This document shows, in pieces, positions 18,594-27,583 of a DNA stretch of 64,000 bases. Both the position numbers and the translations under genes were made by a program. The notes beneath the pieces are model-generated. The model was not told where the DNA came from. It saw nothing but the letters and a program-made list of their open reading frames with translations, and did not search any database. This stretch comes from Rubellimicrobium mesophilum DSM 19309 (GTDB lineage Bacteria > Pseudomonadota > Alphaproteobacteria > Rhodobacterales > Rhodobacteraceae), in contig NZ_KK088564.1 in NCBI RefSeq assembly GCF_000600335.2, positions 1 to 64,000 of the forward strand, given 5' to 3'. The stretch's first letter is position 1. Every line of letters begins with the position of its first letter.

Positions 18594-18995
18594 ATGTCCA
18601 GCCTCACGCGTCGCGTCCTTCTCGTCCAAGGTCTCCTGGGCGCCGCCGCCCTGCCGGCCCTGGCCCAGGGCTATGGCCAGATGGGCGGCGACGGGCGGGC
18701 CGGCACCGCCTCGGGCCAGGACGCATCGGTCCAGGGGGACATGGCGTCCGTGGCCACGGTGACGATCCGCGACAGGGCGTTCAACCCGCCCAGCCTGACC
18801 GTGGCGGTTGGCCAGCCAGTGCGCTTCGTCAACGAGGATGGCGTCACCCACACGATCACCGCCGACGACGGCGCCTTCGACGTGGAGGACATGACGCCGG
18901 GCCGCGCGGTGCGGCTCACCTTCCCGGCCCCGGGGACCTATGCCTACCACTGCGAGATCCACCCGATGATGACGGGGACCTTGACCATCGCCTGA
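18594..18995 (+). CDS. Plastocyanin-like cupredoxin, exported
   Basis: The 133-residue protein has an export signal with an RR pair (MSSLTRRVLLVQGLLGAAAL, ending at ALAQ) that could be Tat or Sec. One cupredoxin domain follows. The type 1 copper ligands are visible: His in DGVTHTITADD, and Cys, His and Met in YAYHCEIHPMM near the C-terminus. It is a small periplasmic blue copper electron carrier. The ATG at 18594 follows GGGAG; a longer frame to 18174 lacks support. It lies between the b561/YceI genes and the sigma factor gene, which suggests one envelope redox module. Confidence 0.88.
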   Translation: MSSLTRRVLLVQGLLGAAALPALAQGYGQMGGDGRAGTASGQDASVQGDMASVATVTIRDRAFNPPSLTVAVGQPVRFVNEDGVTHTITADDGAFDVEDMTPGRAVRLTFPAPGTYAYHCEIHPMMTGTLTIA

Positions 18996-19041
18996 GCGGT
19001 CGCGGCGCGCCTGCGGACCACCGGACGATCGCGGCCGGAAC

Positions 19042-19066
19042 GGATAAAACCTGAGCCGGCTCCGTC
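19042..19066 (+). promoter_or_regulatory. Candidate autoregulatory ECF promoter before the sigma factor gene
   Basis: GGATAA at 19042-19047 and CCGTC at 19062-19066, separated by 14 bases, match the element before the cupredoxin gene in sequence and spacing. It is 65 bases before the ATG at 19131. ECF sigma factors commonly drive their own operon, which fits the position. The evidence is pattern sharing only. Confidence 0.35.
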
Positions 19067-19130
19067 ATTGTCCTCGCGTCCTCCCCCGAGGCGCGTGCTC
19101 ACCGACGTTCCGGATCAACGGAGAGACCTG

Positions 19131-20045
19131 ATGACGATCCCCCACCTTGCCCGCTTGCCCGCCCTGGCCGCGACCCTCGTCCTGGCCGGCTCCGCCGCCT
19201 GGGCCGATACGGGCATCAAGACCGGCGACAGCAGTCTGGGCCCCGTGCTCACCGACGGGAATGGCATGACGCTCTACGTCTTCGACAGGGACGAGGATGG
19301 CTTGCCCGCCTGCTACGACCAATGCGCCGCCAACTGGCCGCCGCTCGTGGCGGCCGAGGGCGCCGCGGCCGAGGGCGAGTACGGCCTCGTCCAGCGCACC
19401 GACGGCACCATGCAATGGACCTACGACGGCAAGCCGCTGTATCTCTGGATCAACGACAAGGCTCCGGGCGACGTGACCGGCGACGGCGTCAACGGCGTCT
19501 GGCACGTGGCCAACCCGACTGATGCCGACGAGATGACCGTCCTGGACGAGATCGAGGCCTGCATTCCCGCGCTGCGGCGCTACGCGCACGCGCTGGTCCG
19601 CAACCGCGATGCGGCCGACGACCTCGTCCAGGACTGCCTCGAGCGCGCGGTCGCCGGCCGCGCCCGATGGCGGGGAGACGGTCCCGTGCGCGCCTGGCTC
19701 TTCCGCATCCTCCTCAACCGCTTCCGTGACGGCCATCGCGGCGCGGATGCCCTCAGGCACCTCGTCGTGGTCGACAGGCCGAGGGAGCCGTCCGGCTCCG
19801 GCGGGCAGGACGAGCGCCTGGCCCTGAGGGAAGTGGAGGAGGCCCTGAAGCGCCTGCCGTCCGACCAGCGCACGGCCCTGCTGCTGGTGGCGCTGGAAGG
19901 AATGACCATCGAGGAGGCGGCCCAGGTGCTCGGGATCCCGGAAGGCACGCTCGCGTCGCGCATCGCCCGGGCCCGCGTGGCGCTCCGAGAGCTGACGGGG
20001 CGCGATGGCGGGACGCCACGGGGCCGGAGGGAGCTCGCGGGATGA
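19131..20045 (+). CDS. Secreted-repeat (COG4315-type) domain fused in frame to an ECF sigma factor
   Basis: One uninterrupted 304-residue frame encodes two normally separate proteins. Residues 1-23 are a signal peptide. Residues about 24-132 hold two lipoprotein_15-type repeats (LTDGNGMTLYVFDRD and TDGTMQWTYDGKPLYLW) and end WHVANP, the usual domain end. From Met135 (ATG at 19533) starts a complete ECF sigma factor: IPALRRYAHALVRNRDAADD and DLVQDCLERA (region 2), then LPSDQRTALLLVALEGMTIE and IPEGTLASRIARAR (region 4). A sigma factor behind a signal peptide makes no topological sense. Internal initiation at 19533 or a lost stop codon is likely. The ATG at 19131 follows GGAGAG. The stop overlaps the anti-sigma start. 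Confidence 0.85.
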   Translation: MTIPHLARLPALAATLVLAGSAAWADTGIKTGDSSLGPVLTDGNGMTLYVFDRDEDGLPACYDQCAANWPPLVAAEGAAAEGEYGLVQRTDGTMQWTYDGKPLYLWINDKAPGDVTGDGVNGVWHVANPTDADEMTVLDEIEACIPALRRYAHALVRNRDAADDLVQDCLERAVAGRARWRGDGPVRAWLFRILLNRFRDGHRGADALRHLVVVDRPREPSGSGGQDERLALREVEEALKRLPSDQRTALLLVALEGMTIEEAAQVLGIPEGTLASRIARARVALRELTGRDGGTPRGRRELAG

Positions 20046-20806
20046 GCCGTCAAGAGGTCGATAGCGAGGAGCTGGTTCGGCTGCGCCACGGCGGCCCGGA
20101 AAGGCGGGCGGAGCTGGCCGCGCTCGCCGACGGGGATGCCACGGTTCGGCAGCGCCTGCTGGAATGGGATCGCCAGGACGACGCCATCCGCGCACTCTAT
20201 GGTCCGATCGCCGGAGAGCCCTTGCCCTGGCGGCACCTGGACGCCGTGCGGGGCGCGAGCGGGCCGGAACGCGGACTCGGACCTTGGCGGAGGGCGGCCG
20301 TGGCCGCGGTGGCCCTTGTCGCCCTGGGCGCCCTGGTCGGCTGGTCCGCCTCGCACCTCCTGGCGCCCGAGCTCGGGACCACGGAGCTCGCCGTGGAGGC
20401 CTTTCGCGCCCACGCCACCTTCGCGCCCGAGGTCCTGCATCCGGTCGAGGTGTCCGACGAGGCGGAGCTCTCGACTTGGCTGTCCCGCCGGCTGGGGCAG
20501 GCGATCCGCCCGCCCCGGCTCGACGCCTTCGGCTATCGCCTCGTCGGCGGCCGGATCGTGCCGGCGGACAACGGTCCCGCCGCGCTCCTGATGTATGAGG
20601 ACGAGCAGGGAAGCCGTCTCACCATCCTCGTGGCGCGAGCGGCGAGCGACGACGAGACGGGCTTCCGCTACGCCAGGGAGAACGGCCTGGGCAGCCTCTG
20701 GTGGAGCGACGATGGATTGGCTTGCGCGGTCGTGGGCGAATTGCCCCGGGCCATCCTGCGGGACATCTCCCAAGCGACCTACGACCAGTTGGGTCCGTTC
20801 GGATGA
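20042..20806 (+). CDS. Membrane-anchored anti-sigma factor
   Basis: The 254-residue protein has a cytoplasmic N-terminal part of about 80 residues (SEELVRLRHGG, RRAELAALADGDATVRQRLLEWDRQD), typical of RskA/ChrR-like anti-sigma domains. One membrane helix follows (about 86-104, AAVAAVALVALGALVGW), then a periplasmic domain of about 145 residues. No zinc-binding HxxxCxxC motif is seen. It overlaps the sigma frame by four bases (ATGA), the standard coupling of ECF sigma and anti-sigma genes. It should hold the sigma factor at the membrane until a periplasmic signal releases it; the signal is unknown, though the redox neighbours suggest oxidative or metal stress. Confidence 0.85.
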   Translation: MSRQEVDSEELVRLRHGGPERRAELAALADGDATVRQRLLEWDRQDDAIRALYGPIAGEPLPWRHLDAVRGASGPERGLGPWRRAAVAAVALVALGALVGWSASHLLAPELGTTELAVEAFRAHATFAPEVLHPVEVSDEAELSTWLSRRLGQAIRPPRLDAFGYRLVGGRIVPADNGPAALLMYEDEQGSRLTILVARAASDDETGFRYARENGLGSLWWSDDGLACAVVGELPRAILRDISQATYDQLGPFG

Positions 20807-20940
20807 CGCGATGGGGCAGCCGCCGCAGGGCCCCGCCGCACGAGACGGCTCGCGAGCGGCTTGGCCAAGCCCCCTCGGGATCGGCTTGCCGGTCACTGCG
20901 GCTCGCGGGTCGCCTGCGATAGCAGAGGCCGAGCGCCCCG

Positions 20941-21885
20941 CTACCCGCGCCCCAGCCCGATCCGGGCCGAGGCGACGGCGGCCAGGATGATGCCGCCGAC
21001 GAGGATCTCCCGCACGTAGCTGTCCACCGCGAGCTGGGTGAGCCCGTTGTCCAGCACGGCGAGGATCAGGACGCCGACCAGGGTCGCCAGGACGCGCGGC
21101 TCGGCCTCCTCGCTCATGGTCATGCCCAGGAAGACGGCGGCGATGGCGTCGAGCATGAGGCCGGCGCCCTGGGTCGGGTTGGCGGAGGCCACGCGGCTCG
21201 CCACCATGAGGCCCGCCCCAGCGGCGCCGAGTCCCGTGATCGCGAAGGCCGACGCCCGGAGCCTGCGGACGTTGACCCCGGCCAGCCGCGCGGCCTCCAT
21301 GTTCCCGCCGATGGCGTAGAGGCGACGGCCGTAGCTTGTGTGCTCGAGCACGAACCAGACGACGGCGAGGACGGCAAGGGCGACGAGCGTGAGGGAGGGG
21401 ATGCGAAGGGAGCCCAGCTCCAGCGCGTCCCGGGCGAAGGTGCCGAAGCCCTCGGGGATGTCGCGGCCGAAGATCGTGCGGCCGTCGCTGATGGTGAAGG
21501 CGATCCCGGAGAACATGGTCAGCGTGCCCAGCGTGGCGACGAAGGGCAGGATGCCGAGCCCGGCCACGAGGAGGCCGTTGAAGAGCCCGCCCAGGAGGCC
21601 GACCGCCAGCGCCGCGGCGATGCCCGCCGGGACGGACCAGCCCGCGACGAAGAGCGTGGCCGCGACCACGCCCGACAGGCTGGCCATCGAGCCCACCGAA
21701 AGGTCGAAGTCGCCCATCGCCATCACCACGGTCATCGCGAAGGCGACCACGGCGAGCATGCTCACCTGCTGCGAGATGTTGATGAGGTTCTGGGACGTGA
21801 GGAAGGTGTCCGGCAGGCTGATCGCGAAGAACAGGAGGATGGCGGCGAAGCCGATCAGCGTGGCATAGCGGCGAAGCAGGGTCAT
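20941..21885 (-). CDS. Sugar ABC transporter permease (RbsC-like)
   Basis: The 314-residue protein has about eight to ten membrane segments. It contains GDFDLSVGSMASLSGVVAA, the conserved block of carbohydrate-uptake CUT2 permeases, and the ARLAGVNVRRLRASAFAITG loop that contacts the ATPase. The ATG at 21885 overlaps the stop of the upstream ATPase gene. It completes a kinase, binding protein, ATPase and permease set on the minus strand. The substrate is probably a pentose, sugar alcohol or similar polyol but cannot be read from the sequence. Confidence 0.9.
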   Translation of the reverse strand: MTLLRRYATLIGFAAILLFFAISLPDTFLTSQNLINISQQVSMLAVVAFAMTVVMAMGDFDLSVGSMASLSGVVAATLFVAGWSVPAGIAAALAVGLLGGLFNGLLVAGLGILPFVATLGTLTMFSGIAFTISDGRTIFGRDIPEGFGTFARDALELGSLRIPSLTLVALAVLAVVWFVLEHTSYGRRLYAIGGNMEAARLAGVNVRRLRASAFAITGLGAAGAGLMVASRVASANPTQGAGLMLDAIAAVFLGMTMSEEAEPRVLATLVGVLILAVLDNGLTQLAVDSYVREILVGGIILAAVASARIGLGRG

Positions 21886-23396
21886 GATGCGGGAACCGGC
21901 TCCTCGTCCCCGTAGATGAGGGCGAGGAGGGAGGAGGGATCGAGGCCGGCGGCCCCGACGATCGCGGCTTGCCGGCCGTCCCGCAGGATCAGGATGCGGT
22001 CGGCGAGGCCCAGGACCTCGGGCAGGTCGGTGGAGGCCAGGACGATGGCGCAGCCCTCGGCGGCGAGACCGCGCAGGGCGGCGTAGATGTCCTGGCGGGC
22101 GCCCACGTCCACGCCGCGCGTGGGTTCCTCGAGGAGGAGCAGGCGCGGGGTGGCGAGGGTCGCGCGGCCGAGGACGACCTTCTGCTGGTTGCCCCCCGAG
22201 AGGGTGCGGACGGGCTGGGACAGGTGCTGGAAGCGAAGCCGGAGCCGTTCGGCCACGCGGCGGGCCTCGGCCGCCTCGCGCCGCGGGCGGGCGAGGCCAT
22301 GGCGCGAGAGGCGCGAGAGGTGCGGCAGGACGGTGTTGGCGGTGATGGTCCGGCCAGACATCAGGCCCTCCTTGCGCCGCTCGCGGGGGACGTAGGCGAT
22401 GCCGCGTCGCCACGCCTCGGCCGGCGAGCGCGGCAGGGATCGGCCGGCGACCTCGGCCCGACCTCCCGCAGGGGCGCCCTCGCCCAGGAGCAGGCGGAGG
22501 AGGTCGGACTGGCCCGCGTTGTCCAGGCCCACGACGCCCAGCACCTCTCCCGCCCGAAGGTCGAAGCGGAGGCCGGAGAGGCGACCCGAGGACAGGTCCT
22601 CCAGGCGGCACACGACCGAGGGGCGGGGGGTCGCAAGGCGCGGGGGGTGGCCCTCGGCGATCTCCCGGCCGGTCATGGCGCGGATCAGCGCCGCGCGGCT
22701 CGTCTCCGCGGTCGGCGCCGAGAGGGCGACCTTGCCGTCGCGGAGGACGGTGACGCGGCTCGCCAGAGCCATGACCTCGTCGATCCGGTGCGAGACGTAG
22801 AGGATCGCCGCTCCCCCGCGTGCAAGCTCGTCTATGACACGGAAGAGACGGTCGGATTCGGCGTGCGTCAGGGCGGCCGTGGGCTCGTCGAGAACGAAGA
22901 GGCGGGCGGGCGAGGCTCCGCCCACGAGCATGGAGGCGAGGCGGATCAGCATCCGGTCGCCGACGCCCAGCCGTCCGGCCTTCGCCCGCGGGTCGATGTG
23001 GCGGACGCCGAACCGGGCCAGGGCCTCGGCCGCGCGTGCGTTGAGCCGTTTCCAATCCACGGCGGCGCCGAAGCGGCGGGGCATCGGGTGCCCCAGGAAG
23101 ATGTTCTCGGCCACCGACAGGGCGGGGACGATGTTGAGCTCCTGGTGGACGAAGCGGAAGCCCGCGCGGTCGGCCTCGGCGGGGGTGCCAAGGCCCAGCG
23201 ACGCGCCGTCGAGCCGGGCCTCGACCCGGTCGGCGACGGTCACGCCCGCCAGGATGCGGATCAGGGTGGACTTGCCGGCCCCGTTCTCGCCCATGAGGGC
23301 GTGCACCTCGCCCGCCCGAAGGTCGAGCGAGACGCCCGACAGGACCGGGGCGCCGCCGTAGCTCTTGTGGAGTTCGCGGATCGAGAGGAGGGCCAT
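21882..23396 (-). CDS. Sugar ABC transporter ATP-binding protein, double ATPase (RbsA-like)
   Basis: The 504-residue protein has two nucleotide-binding domains, as in the CUT2 ribose/xylose family. Domain 1 has Walker A GENGAGKST at residues 36-44, a degenerate signature region and Walker B FVLDEPTAAL. Domain 2 has a degenerate Walker A (GLDNAGQSD), the signature LSGGNQQKVVLGRA and LLLLEEPTRGVD. This asymmetry is normal in the family. It lies 28 bases after the binding-protein gene and overlaps the permease start, so it is in one operon. Confidence 0.92.
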   Translation of the reverse strand: MALLSIRELHKSYGGAPVLSGVSLDLRAGEVHALMGENGAGKSTLIRILAGVTVADRVEARLDGASLGLGTPAEADRAGFRFVHQELNIVPALSVAENIFLGHPMPRRFGAAVDWKRLNARAAEALARFGVRHIDPRAKAGRLGVGDRMLIRLASMLVGGASPARLFVLDEPTAALTHAESDRLFRVIDELARGGAAILYVSHRIDEVMALASRVTVLRDGKVALSAPTAETSRAALIRAMTGREIAEGHPPRLATPRPSVVCRLEDLSSGRLSGLRFDLRAGEVLGVVGLDNAGQSDLLRLLLGEGAPAGGRAEVAGRSLPRSPAEAWRRGIAYVPRERRKEGLMSGRTITANTVLPHLSRLSRHGLARPRREAAEARRVAERLRLRFQHLSQPVRTLSGGNQQKVVLGRATLATPRLLLLEEPTRGVDVGARQDIYAALRGLAAEGCAIVLASTDLPEVLGLADRILILRDGRQAAIVGAAGLDPSSLLALIYGDEEPVPAS

Positions 23397-23424
23397 GGCG
23401 GTCGGGCCGGGGCCCGTCCCTGGT

Positions 23425-24348
23425 TCATTGGGCGGCGTTGGCCTGCGTGACCAGGGTCGTCGGCACGTAGATCACGGGCTCCCTGATCTCCTCGCCCGCG
23501 AGGGCCCGGCCCACGGCCTCGGCCGTCGCCTTGCCGATGCCTTCGAAGTCCTGCGCCACCGAGGCCTCGAAGGGGCCTCCCGCCGCGATGGCCTCGCGCG
23601 CCTGGGGGTTGGCGTCGATGCCGGTGATGACGATGCCCTCCTCCGCCCGGCCCGCGTCCTCGATGGCCTGGAGCGCGCCGAGCGCGGGCTGGTCCCAGGC
23701 GGCCCAGACGGCGTCGATGGAGCCGGGCTCGGGGTTGGCGGCGAGGATCGCCTCCATCTTGGCGCGCGAGTCGGCGATGCCGCCGTCCTGCACGTCGGGC
23801 GTCACGCGGTCGACGACCTCGATGTCCGGGTTGTTGCCGAAGATCGCGTCGGCGATGATCCCGCGCTGCTGGACGGGCGGGAAGGGGTCGAAGGTGAACA
23901 TGACCACGCGCCCCTCGCCGCGCAGGCGGTTGACGACATAGGCCGCCGTCTCCGCCGCCATGGCGTAGCCGTTGGAGGTCACGTTGGTCGCGAGCAGCGC
24001 GCTGCTGCCCGCGTCCATGCCGATGACGGGAATGCCCGCCGCCTGGGCCTGGGCAAGCCCGGCCTCGACCTGGGCGGGGTCCACGTTGATGACGATGGCG
24101 TCCACCTGCTGCGTCGCGGCGTCCTCGAGGCGCGAGATCACCGCGGGGATGTCGCCCGCGGTGTCCACTACGTTGACCTCCCAGCCGCGCGCCTCGGCCT
24201 CGGCCTGGAAGCCGTCGAGATAGAACTGCGTGCCCGGCTGCGCCAGATAGGGCGTGATGACCGTGACTCGTTGCGCGTCCTGCGCCGTCGCCATCCCGGC
24301 GAGAAGAGCGAGAGCACCCGCGCTCAGAAAGGCTCCGTGCCGTGCCAT
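23425..24348 (-). CDS. Sugar ABC transporter periplasmic binding protein
   Basis: The 307-residue protein has a signal peptide (ending ATAQ near residue 23) and a type I periplasmic-binding fold (Peripla_BP_4): VTVITPYLAQPGTQFYLDGF, VDAIVINVDPAQVEAGLAQA, IPVIGMDAG and IDAVWAAWDQPALGALQAIE. Such proteins present ribose, xylose, allose or polyols to CUT2 transporters. The gene lies 87 bases after the FGGY kinase and 28 bases before the ATPase gene. No sugar-specific residue pattern was recognisable. Confidence 0.9.
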   Translation of the reverse strand: MARHGAFLSAGALALLAGMATAQDAQRVTVITPYLAQPGTQFYLDGFQAEAEARGWEVNVVDTAGDIPAVISRLEDAATQQVDAIVINVDPAQVEAGLAQAQAAGIPVIGMDAGSSALLATNVTSNGYAMAAETAAYVVNRLRGEGRVVMFTFDPFPPVQQRGIIADAIFGNNPDIEVVDRVTPDVQDGGIADSRAKMEAILAANPEPGSIDAVWAAWDQPALGALQAIEDAGRAEEGIVITGIDANPQAREAIAAGGPFEASVAQDFEGIGKATAEAVGRALAGEEIREPVIYVPTTLVTQANAAQ

Positions 24349-24435
24349 GTTCGTCCCCCTGTGAGATCGCCGGATAGCCCGGAGATCGGTCTGCCGCGAG
24401 TGACTGTATCCAGCGCGTCGCGGAACGCCAGAGGG

Positions 24436-25914
24436 TCATGGGAGGCGACGGTCCGCCAGCGCCCGGCTGATCGGCCCGAGCGCCTCGTAGGCCGGACGGT
24501 AGAGCCCGAAGAGATCGTCGTATCGCGCGGCCCGGCGCGGGTCGGGCTCGTAGGTGCGGTCGTGGGTCACGAGGTCGGCGAGGGCCGTGGGCAGGTCCGG
24601 CTGAAGGCCCGCCGCCACGGCGCCGAGCGCGGCGGCGCCCAGGGTCCCGGTGTCCGGCACGGCCGCGCGCCTCAGGACCCGCCCGGTCGCGTCGGCCCGG
24701 ATCTGGTTCCATGTGTCGGAGCGGAAGCCGCCCCCTCCGCAGAGGAATGCCTCGATGCGCCGGCCCGTCGAGCGGTCGAGCGCCTCGGCCAGCAGGCGGG
24801 CCGAGAGCGAGACGCCCTCCAGCACTGCACGCGCGAGTGCGGCTCGGCCCATCCCGGCCTCGAGGCCAAGGAAGGCGCCACGCGCCGAGGGATCCCACAG
24901 CGGCGCCCGCTCGCCCGCGAGATGGGGGAGGAACAGGGGCGCGCGCAGGTCGGGGCCGGCCGCCTCGACCTCGGCGGCCATGGCCTCGGGAGTCGTTCCG
25001 AAGGCGCCGCAGAACCAATCGACCGAGGCGCCGCCGGACTGCGTGGGCCCGGCGTGCACCCGAAGCTCGTCCAGGCGCGGGAAGACCAGGATGCCAGGCT
25101 CGCCGGTGGCCGCCTCCGAGGCGGCGGCCAGGACCTCGCTCGTGCCGCTCAGGTAGGCCGCGTCTCCCTCGGCCCGCAGCCCCACTCCAAGGAAGCCCGC
25201 CCAGGCATCCATGATCCCGACGGCGACCGGGACGCTCGGTCCTCCGGGTGCCAGGGACATACGGCCGGCTTCCGACGGGGCGGGGACCAGACGGGGCAGC
25301 CGCTCGGCCGCCCCCGGAAGGAGGAGGAGCAGGTCCTCGACGTAGGCGAGGTCGGGGCCGACGAGGCCGATGTTCGACATCGGGTCGCTCACGCGGGCTC
25401 CGGCCAGGGTCCGGACCACGAAGTCCTTGGGCAGGAGCACGGCCCCGGTGCGCTCCCAGACACCGGGCCGGTGGCGGGCCATCCAGGCCATCCGGGCAAG
25501 CGCGTGGCTCGCATCGATACCCATGGGCGCGCCCCACCAGCGGAGCCGGTCCTCGGCCACGATGCGGGCGTCGATCTCCCTGGCTTCGGAGGCCGCGCGA
25601 CCGTCCTGCCAGACGATCGCCGGTGCGAGGGGGCGACCGCTCCCGTCCACGAAGACATGGGTGTTCACCTGGGAGGTGACGCCGACCGCCCCGATCCCCG
25701 GAAGGAGCCCGGCCGCCCCGATGCTGCCGATGGCCGCCCGGATGCCCTCGATCCAGTCGGCGGGGTCCTGCTCGACGACATCGCCCTCCGTCCGCAAGGT
25801 CGGGACCCGGGCCGCGAAGGCGTGATGCGTCCGGCCGCGAAGGTCGAAGACCGCCGCCTTGACCGACGTGGTCCCGATGTCGATGCCCAGCACCAGCTCA
25901 GCCGCAGTCGCCAC
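24436..25914 (-). CDS. FGGY-family carbohydrate kinase (xylulokinase-like)
   Basis: The 492-residue protein begins with the phosphate-1 motif LGIDIGTTSVKAAVFDLRGR and has GVTSQVNTHVFVDG, IVWQDGR, the LSGTSEVL block, and the C-terminal adenosine motif CGGGGFRSDTWNQIRAD. All are FGGY kinase signatures. It is closest in pattern to xylulokinases, but the family also phosphorylates ribulose, glycerol and sugar alcohols. Start is GTG at 25914. It leads the operon with the CUT2 transporter genes, so it probably phosphorylates the imported sugar. It is divergent from the KaiC-like gene across 183 bases. Confidence 0.88.
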   Translation of the reverse strand: MATAAELVLGIDIGTTSVKAAVFDLRGRTHHAFAARVPTLRTEGDVVEQDPADWIEGIRAAIGSIGAAGLLPGIGAVGVTSQVNTHVFVDGSGRPLAPAIVWQDGRAASEAREIDARIVAEDRLRWWGAPMGIDASHALARMAWMARHRPGVWERTGAVLLPKDFVVRTLAGARVSDPMSNIGLVGPDLAYVEDLLLLLPGAAERLPRLVPAPSEAGRMSLAPGGPSVPVAVGIMDAWAGFLGVGLRAEGDAAYLSGTSEVLAAASEAATGEPGILVFPRLDELRVHAGPTQSGGASVDWFCGAFGTTPEAMAAEVEAAGPDLRAPLFLPHLAGERAPLWDPSARGAFLGLEAGMGRAALARAVLEGVSLSARLLAEALDRSTGRRIEAFLCGGGGFRSDTWNQIRADATGRVLRRAAVPDTGTLGAAALGAVAAGLQPDLPTALADLVTHDRTYEPDPRRAARYDDLFGLYRPAYEALGPISRALADRRLP

Positions 25915-26097
25915 GATGACACTCCCCTGTCCTCTCCCGGTCCCAAGCAGGACGGCGGGCCCGTCCCGCTGTCAACCGGGGCGACCGGAAGGGGGCCCCG
26001 CCAGGAAGGCAACTTCCGACAGCGGTATGGGCGCGGGCCGGAAAGGCTGCTAAGTCGTCGCAGGACCGGATGAAGACTACCCCAGCGAGGCTCCAGG

Positions 26098-27579
26098 GTG
26101 CCCGACCATGCCATCTCGACCGGGAGTGCCGAACTCGATGGCATCCTTGCCGGCGGCTATGCCCCGGCACGGGTGCATCTGATCGAGGGCCGCCCCGGCT
26201 CGGGCAAGACGACGCTGGCGCTGCAGTTCCTGATGGCTGCGCGCGACCGAGGCGAGCGCACGCTCTACGTCACCCTCTCCGAGGGTCGCGACGAGCTCCT
26301 GGAGGCCGCCGCGACCCACGGCTGGGACCTGGACGGGATCGGCATCTACGAGCTCGTGCCGCCGGAGTTCAGCCTCGATCCCGGGCGGGAGCAGTCCATC
26401 GTCTACTCCTCGGACCTCGAGCTCGGCGAGACGGTGCGCCTCGTGATGGACGAGGTGGAGCGGCTGGCGCCCACCTGCGTGGTCTTCGACAGCCTGTCCG
26501 ACATCCGCCTCCTGGCCGGAACGGCGCTGCGGTATCGGCGACAGGTGCTCACGCTCAAGCACTACTTCACGCTCAAGGGCTGCACGACCCTCTTCATCGA
26601 CGACCTTACCGAGGAGATGGACGACGCCAACCTCCACAGCCTCGTCCATGGCGTGATCCGGCTCGAGCAGATCACCATCAGCTACGGAGCCGAACGCCGT
26701 CGCCTGCGCGTGTTCAAGATGCGTGGCCGCGCGTTCCAGGGCGGCTTCCACGACTACGTCATCCGCAGGGGTGGCCTGCGCATCTTCCCCCGCCTCGTGG
26801 CCGCCGATCACAACGACGGCTTTCACAACGAGGACTACGTGGCGAGCGGGGTGGCCGAGCTCGACCGGATGCTCGGCGGCGGCCTCGACCGCGGGACCAG
26901 TTCCCTCATCATGGGACCCGCCGGGTCGGGCAAGTCGACCCTCGCGCTGCAGTTCGTCGTCGCGGGGCTGCGGCGCGGCGAGCGCGCCCTCTTCGTGAGC
27001 TTCGACGAGACCCGGCGCAACTTCCACAGGCGGGCCGACGGCCTGGGCATCGATCTCGTCGCCTTCGAGGACCGCTTCCGGTTCCGGCAGGTGGACCCGG
27101 CCGAGCTCTCCCCCGGGGAGCTCATCGGCCTCGTGCGTCACAACGTGGAGCGCGAGGGCGCGCGCATCGTGGTGCTCGACAGCCTGTCGGGCTACCAGCA
27201 CGCCATGCCCGAGGAGCAGCACATGATGCTCCAGATGCACGAGCTCCTGACCTACCTCAACCAGCAGGGCGTCCTGACGATCCTCGTTCTCGCCCAGCAC
27301 GGGCTCGTGGGCCATATGCAGACGCCGGTGGATCTCACCTATCTGTCCGACACGGTCCTCCTGCTGCGCTTCTTCGAGGCGGGCGGCCAGCTCCGGCGCG
27401 CCATTTCCATCACCAAGAAGCGCACCGGGGGGCATGAGCCGAGCATCCGGGAATACCGGATCGATGACGGCGGCATCCGGGTGGGCCTCCCGCTTCGGGC
27501 GTTCACGGGCGTGCTGACCGGTGTGCCGACCTACAACGGGCGCATCGAGGAACTCCTCGCGGACCGCATCGGGGATTGA
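26098..27579 (+). CDS. KaiC-like dual RecA-domain ATPase
   Basis: The 493-residue protein has two KaiC/RadA-type domains. Walker A1 is GRPGSGKTT at residues 31-39 and Walker A2 is GPAGSGKST at 273-281. The CI-like half has VVFDSLSDIRLLAG and the CII-like half has IVVLDSLSGYQHAM. Length and layout match non-cyanobacterial KaiC homologues, which act in stress or signalling rather than a proven clock. Start is GTG at 26098 with a modest GAGG upstream. It is four bases before a hybrid histidine kinase, a known pairing. No kaiA or kaiB gene is nearby. Confidence 0.9.
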   Translation: MPDHAISTGSAELDGILAGGYAPARVHLIEGRPGSGKTTLALQFLMAARDRGERTLYVTLSEGRDELLEAAATHGWDLDGIGIYELVPPEFSLDPGREQSIVYSSDLELGETVRLVMDEVERLAPTCVVFDSLSDIRLLAGTALRYRRQVLTLKHYFTLKGCTTLFIDDLTEEMDDANLHSLVHGVIRLEQITISYGAERRRLRVFKMRGRAFQGGFHDYVIRRGGLRIFPRLVAADHNDGFHNEDYVASGVAELDRMLGGGLDRGTSSLIMGPAGSGKSTLALQFVVAGLRRGERALFVSFDETRRNFHRRADGLGIDLVAFEDRFRFRQVDPAELSPGELIGLVRHNVEREGARIVVLDSLSGYQHAMPEEQHMMLQMHELLTYLNQQGVLTILVLAQHGLVGHMQTPVDLTYLSDTVLLLRFFEAGGQLRRAISITKKRTGGHEPSIREYRIDDGGIRVGLPLRAFTGVLTGVPTYNGRIEELLADRIGD

Positions 27580-27583
27580 GCCG

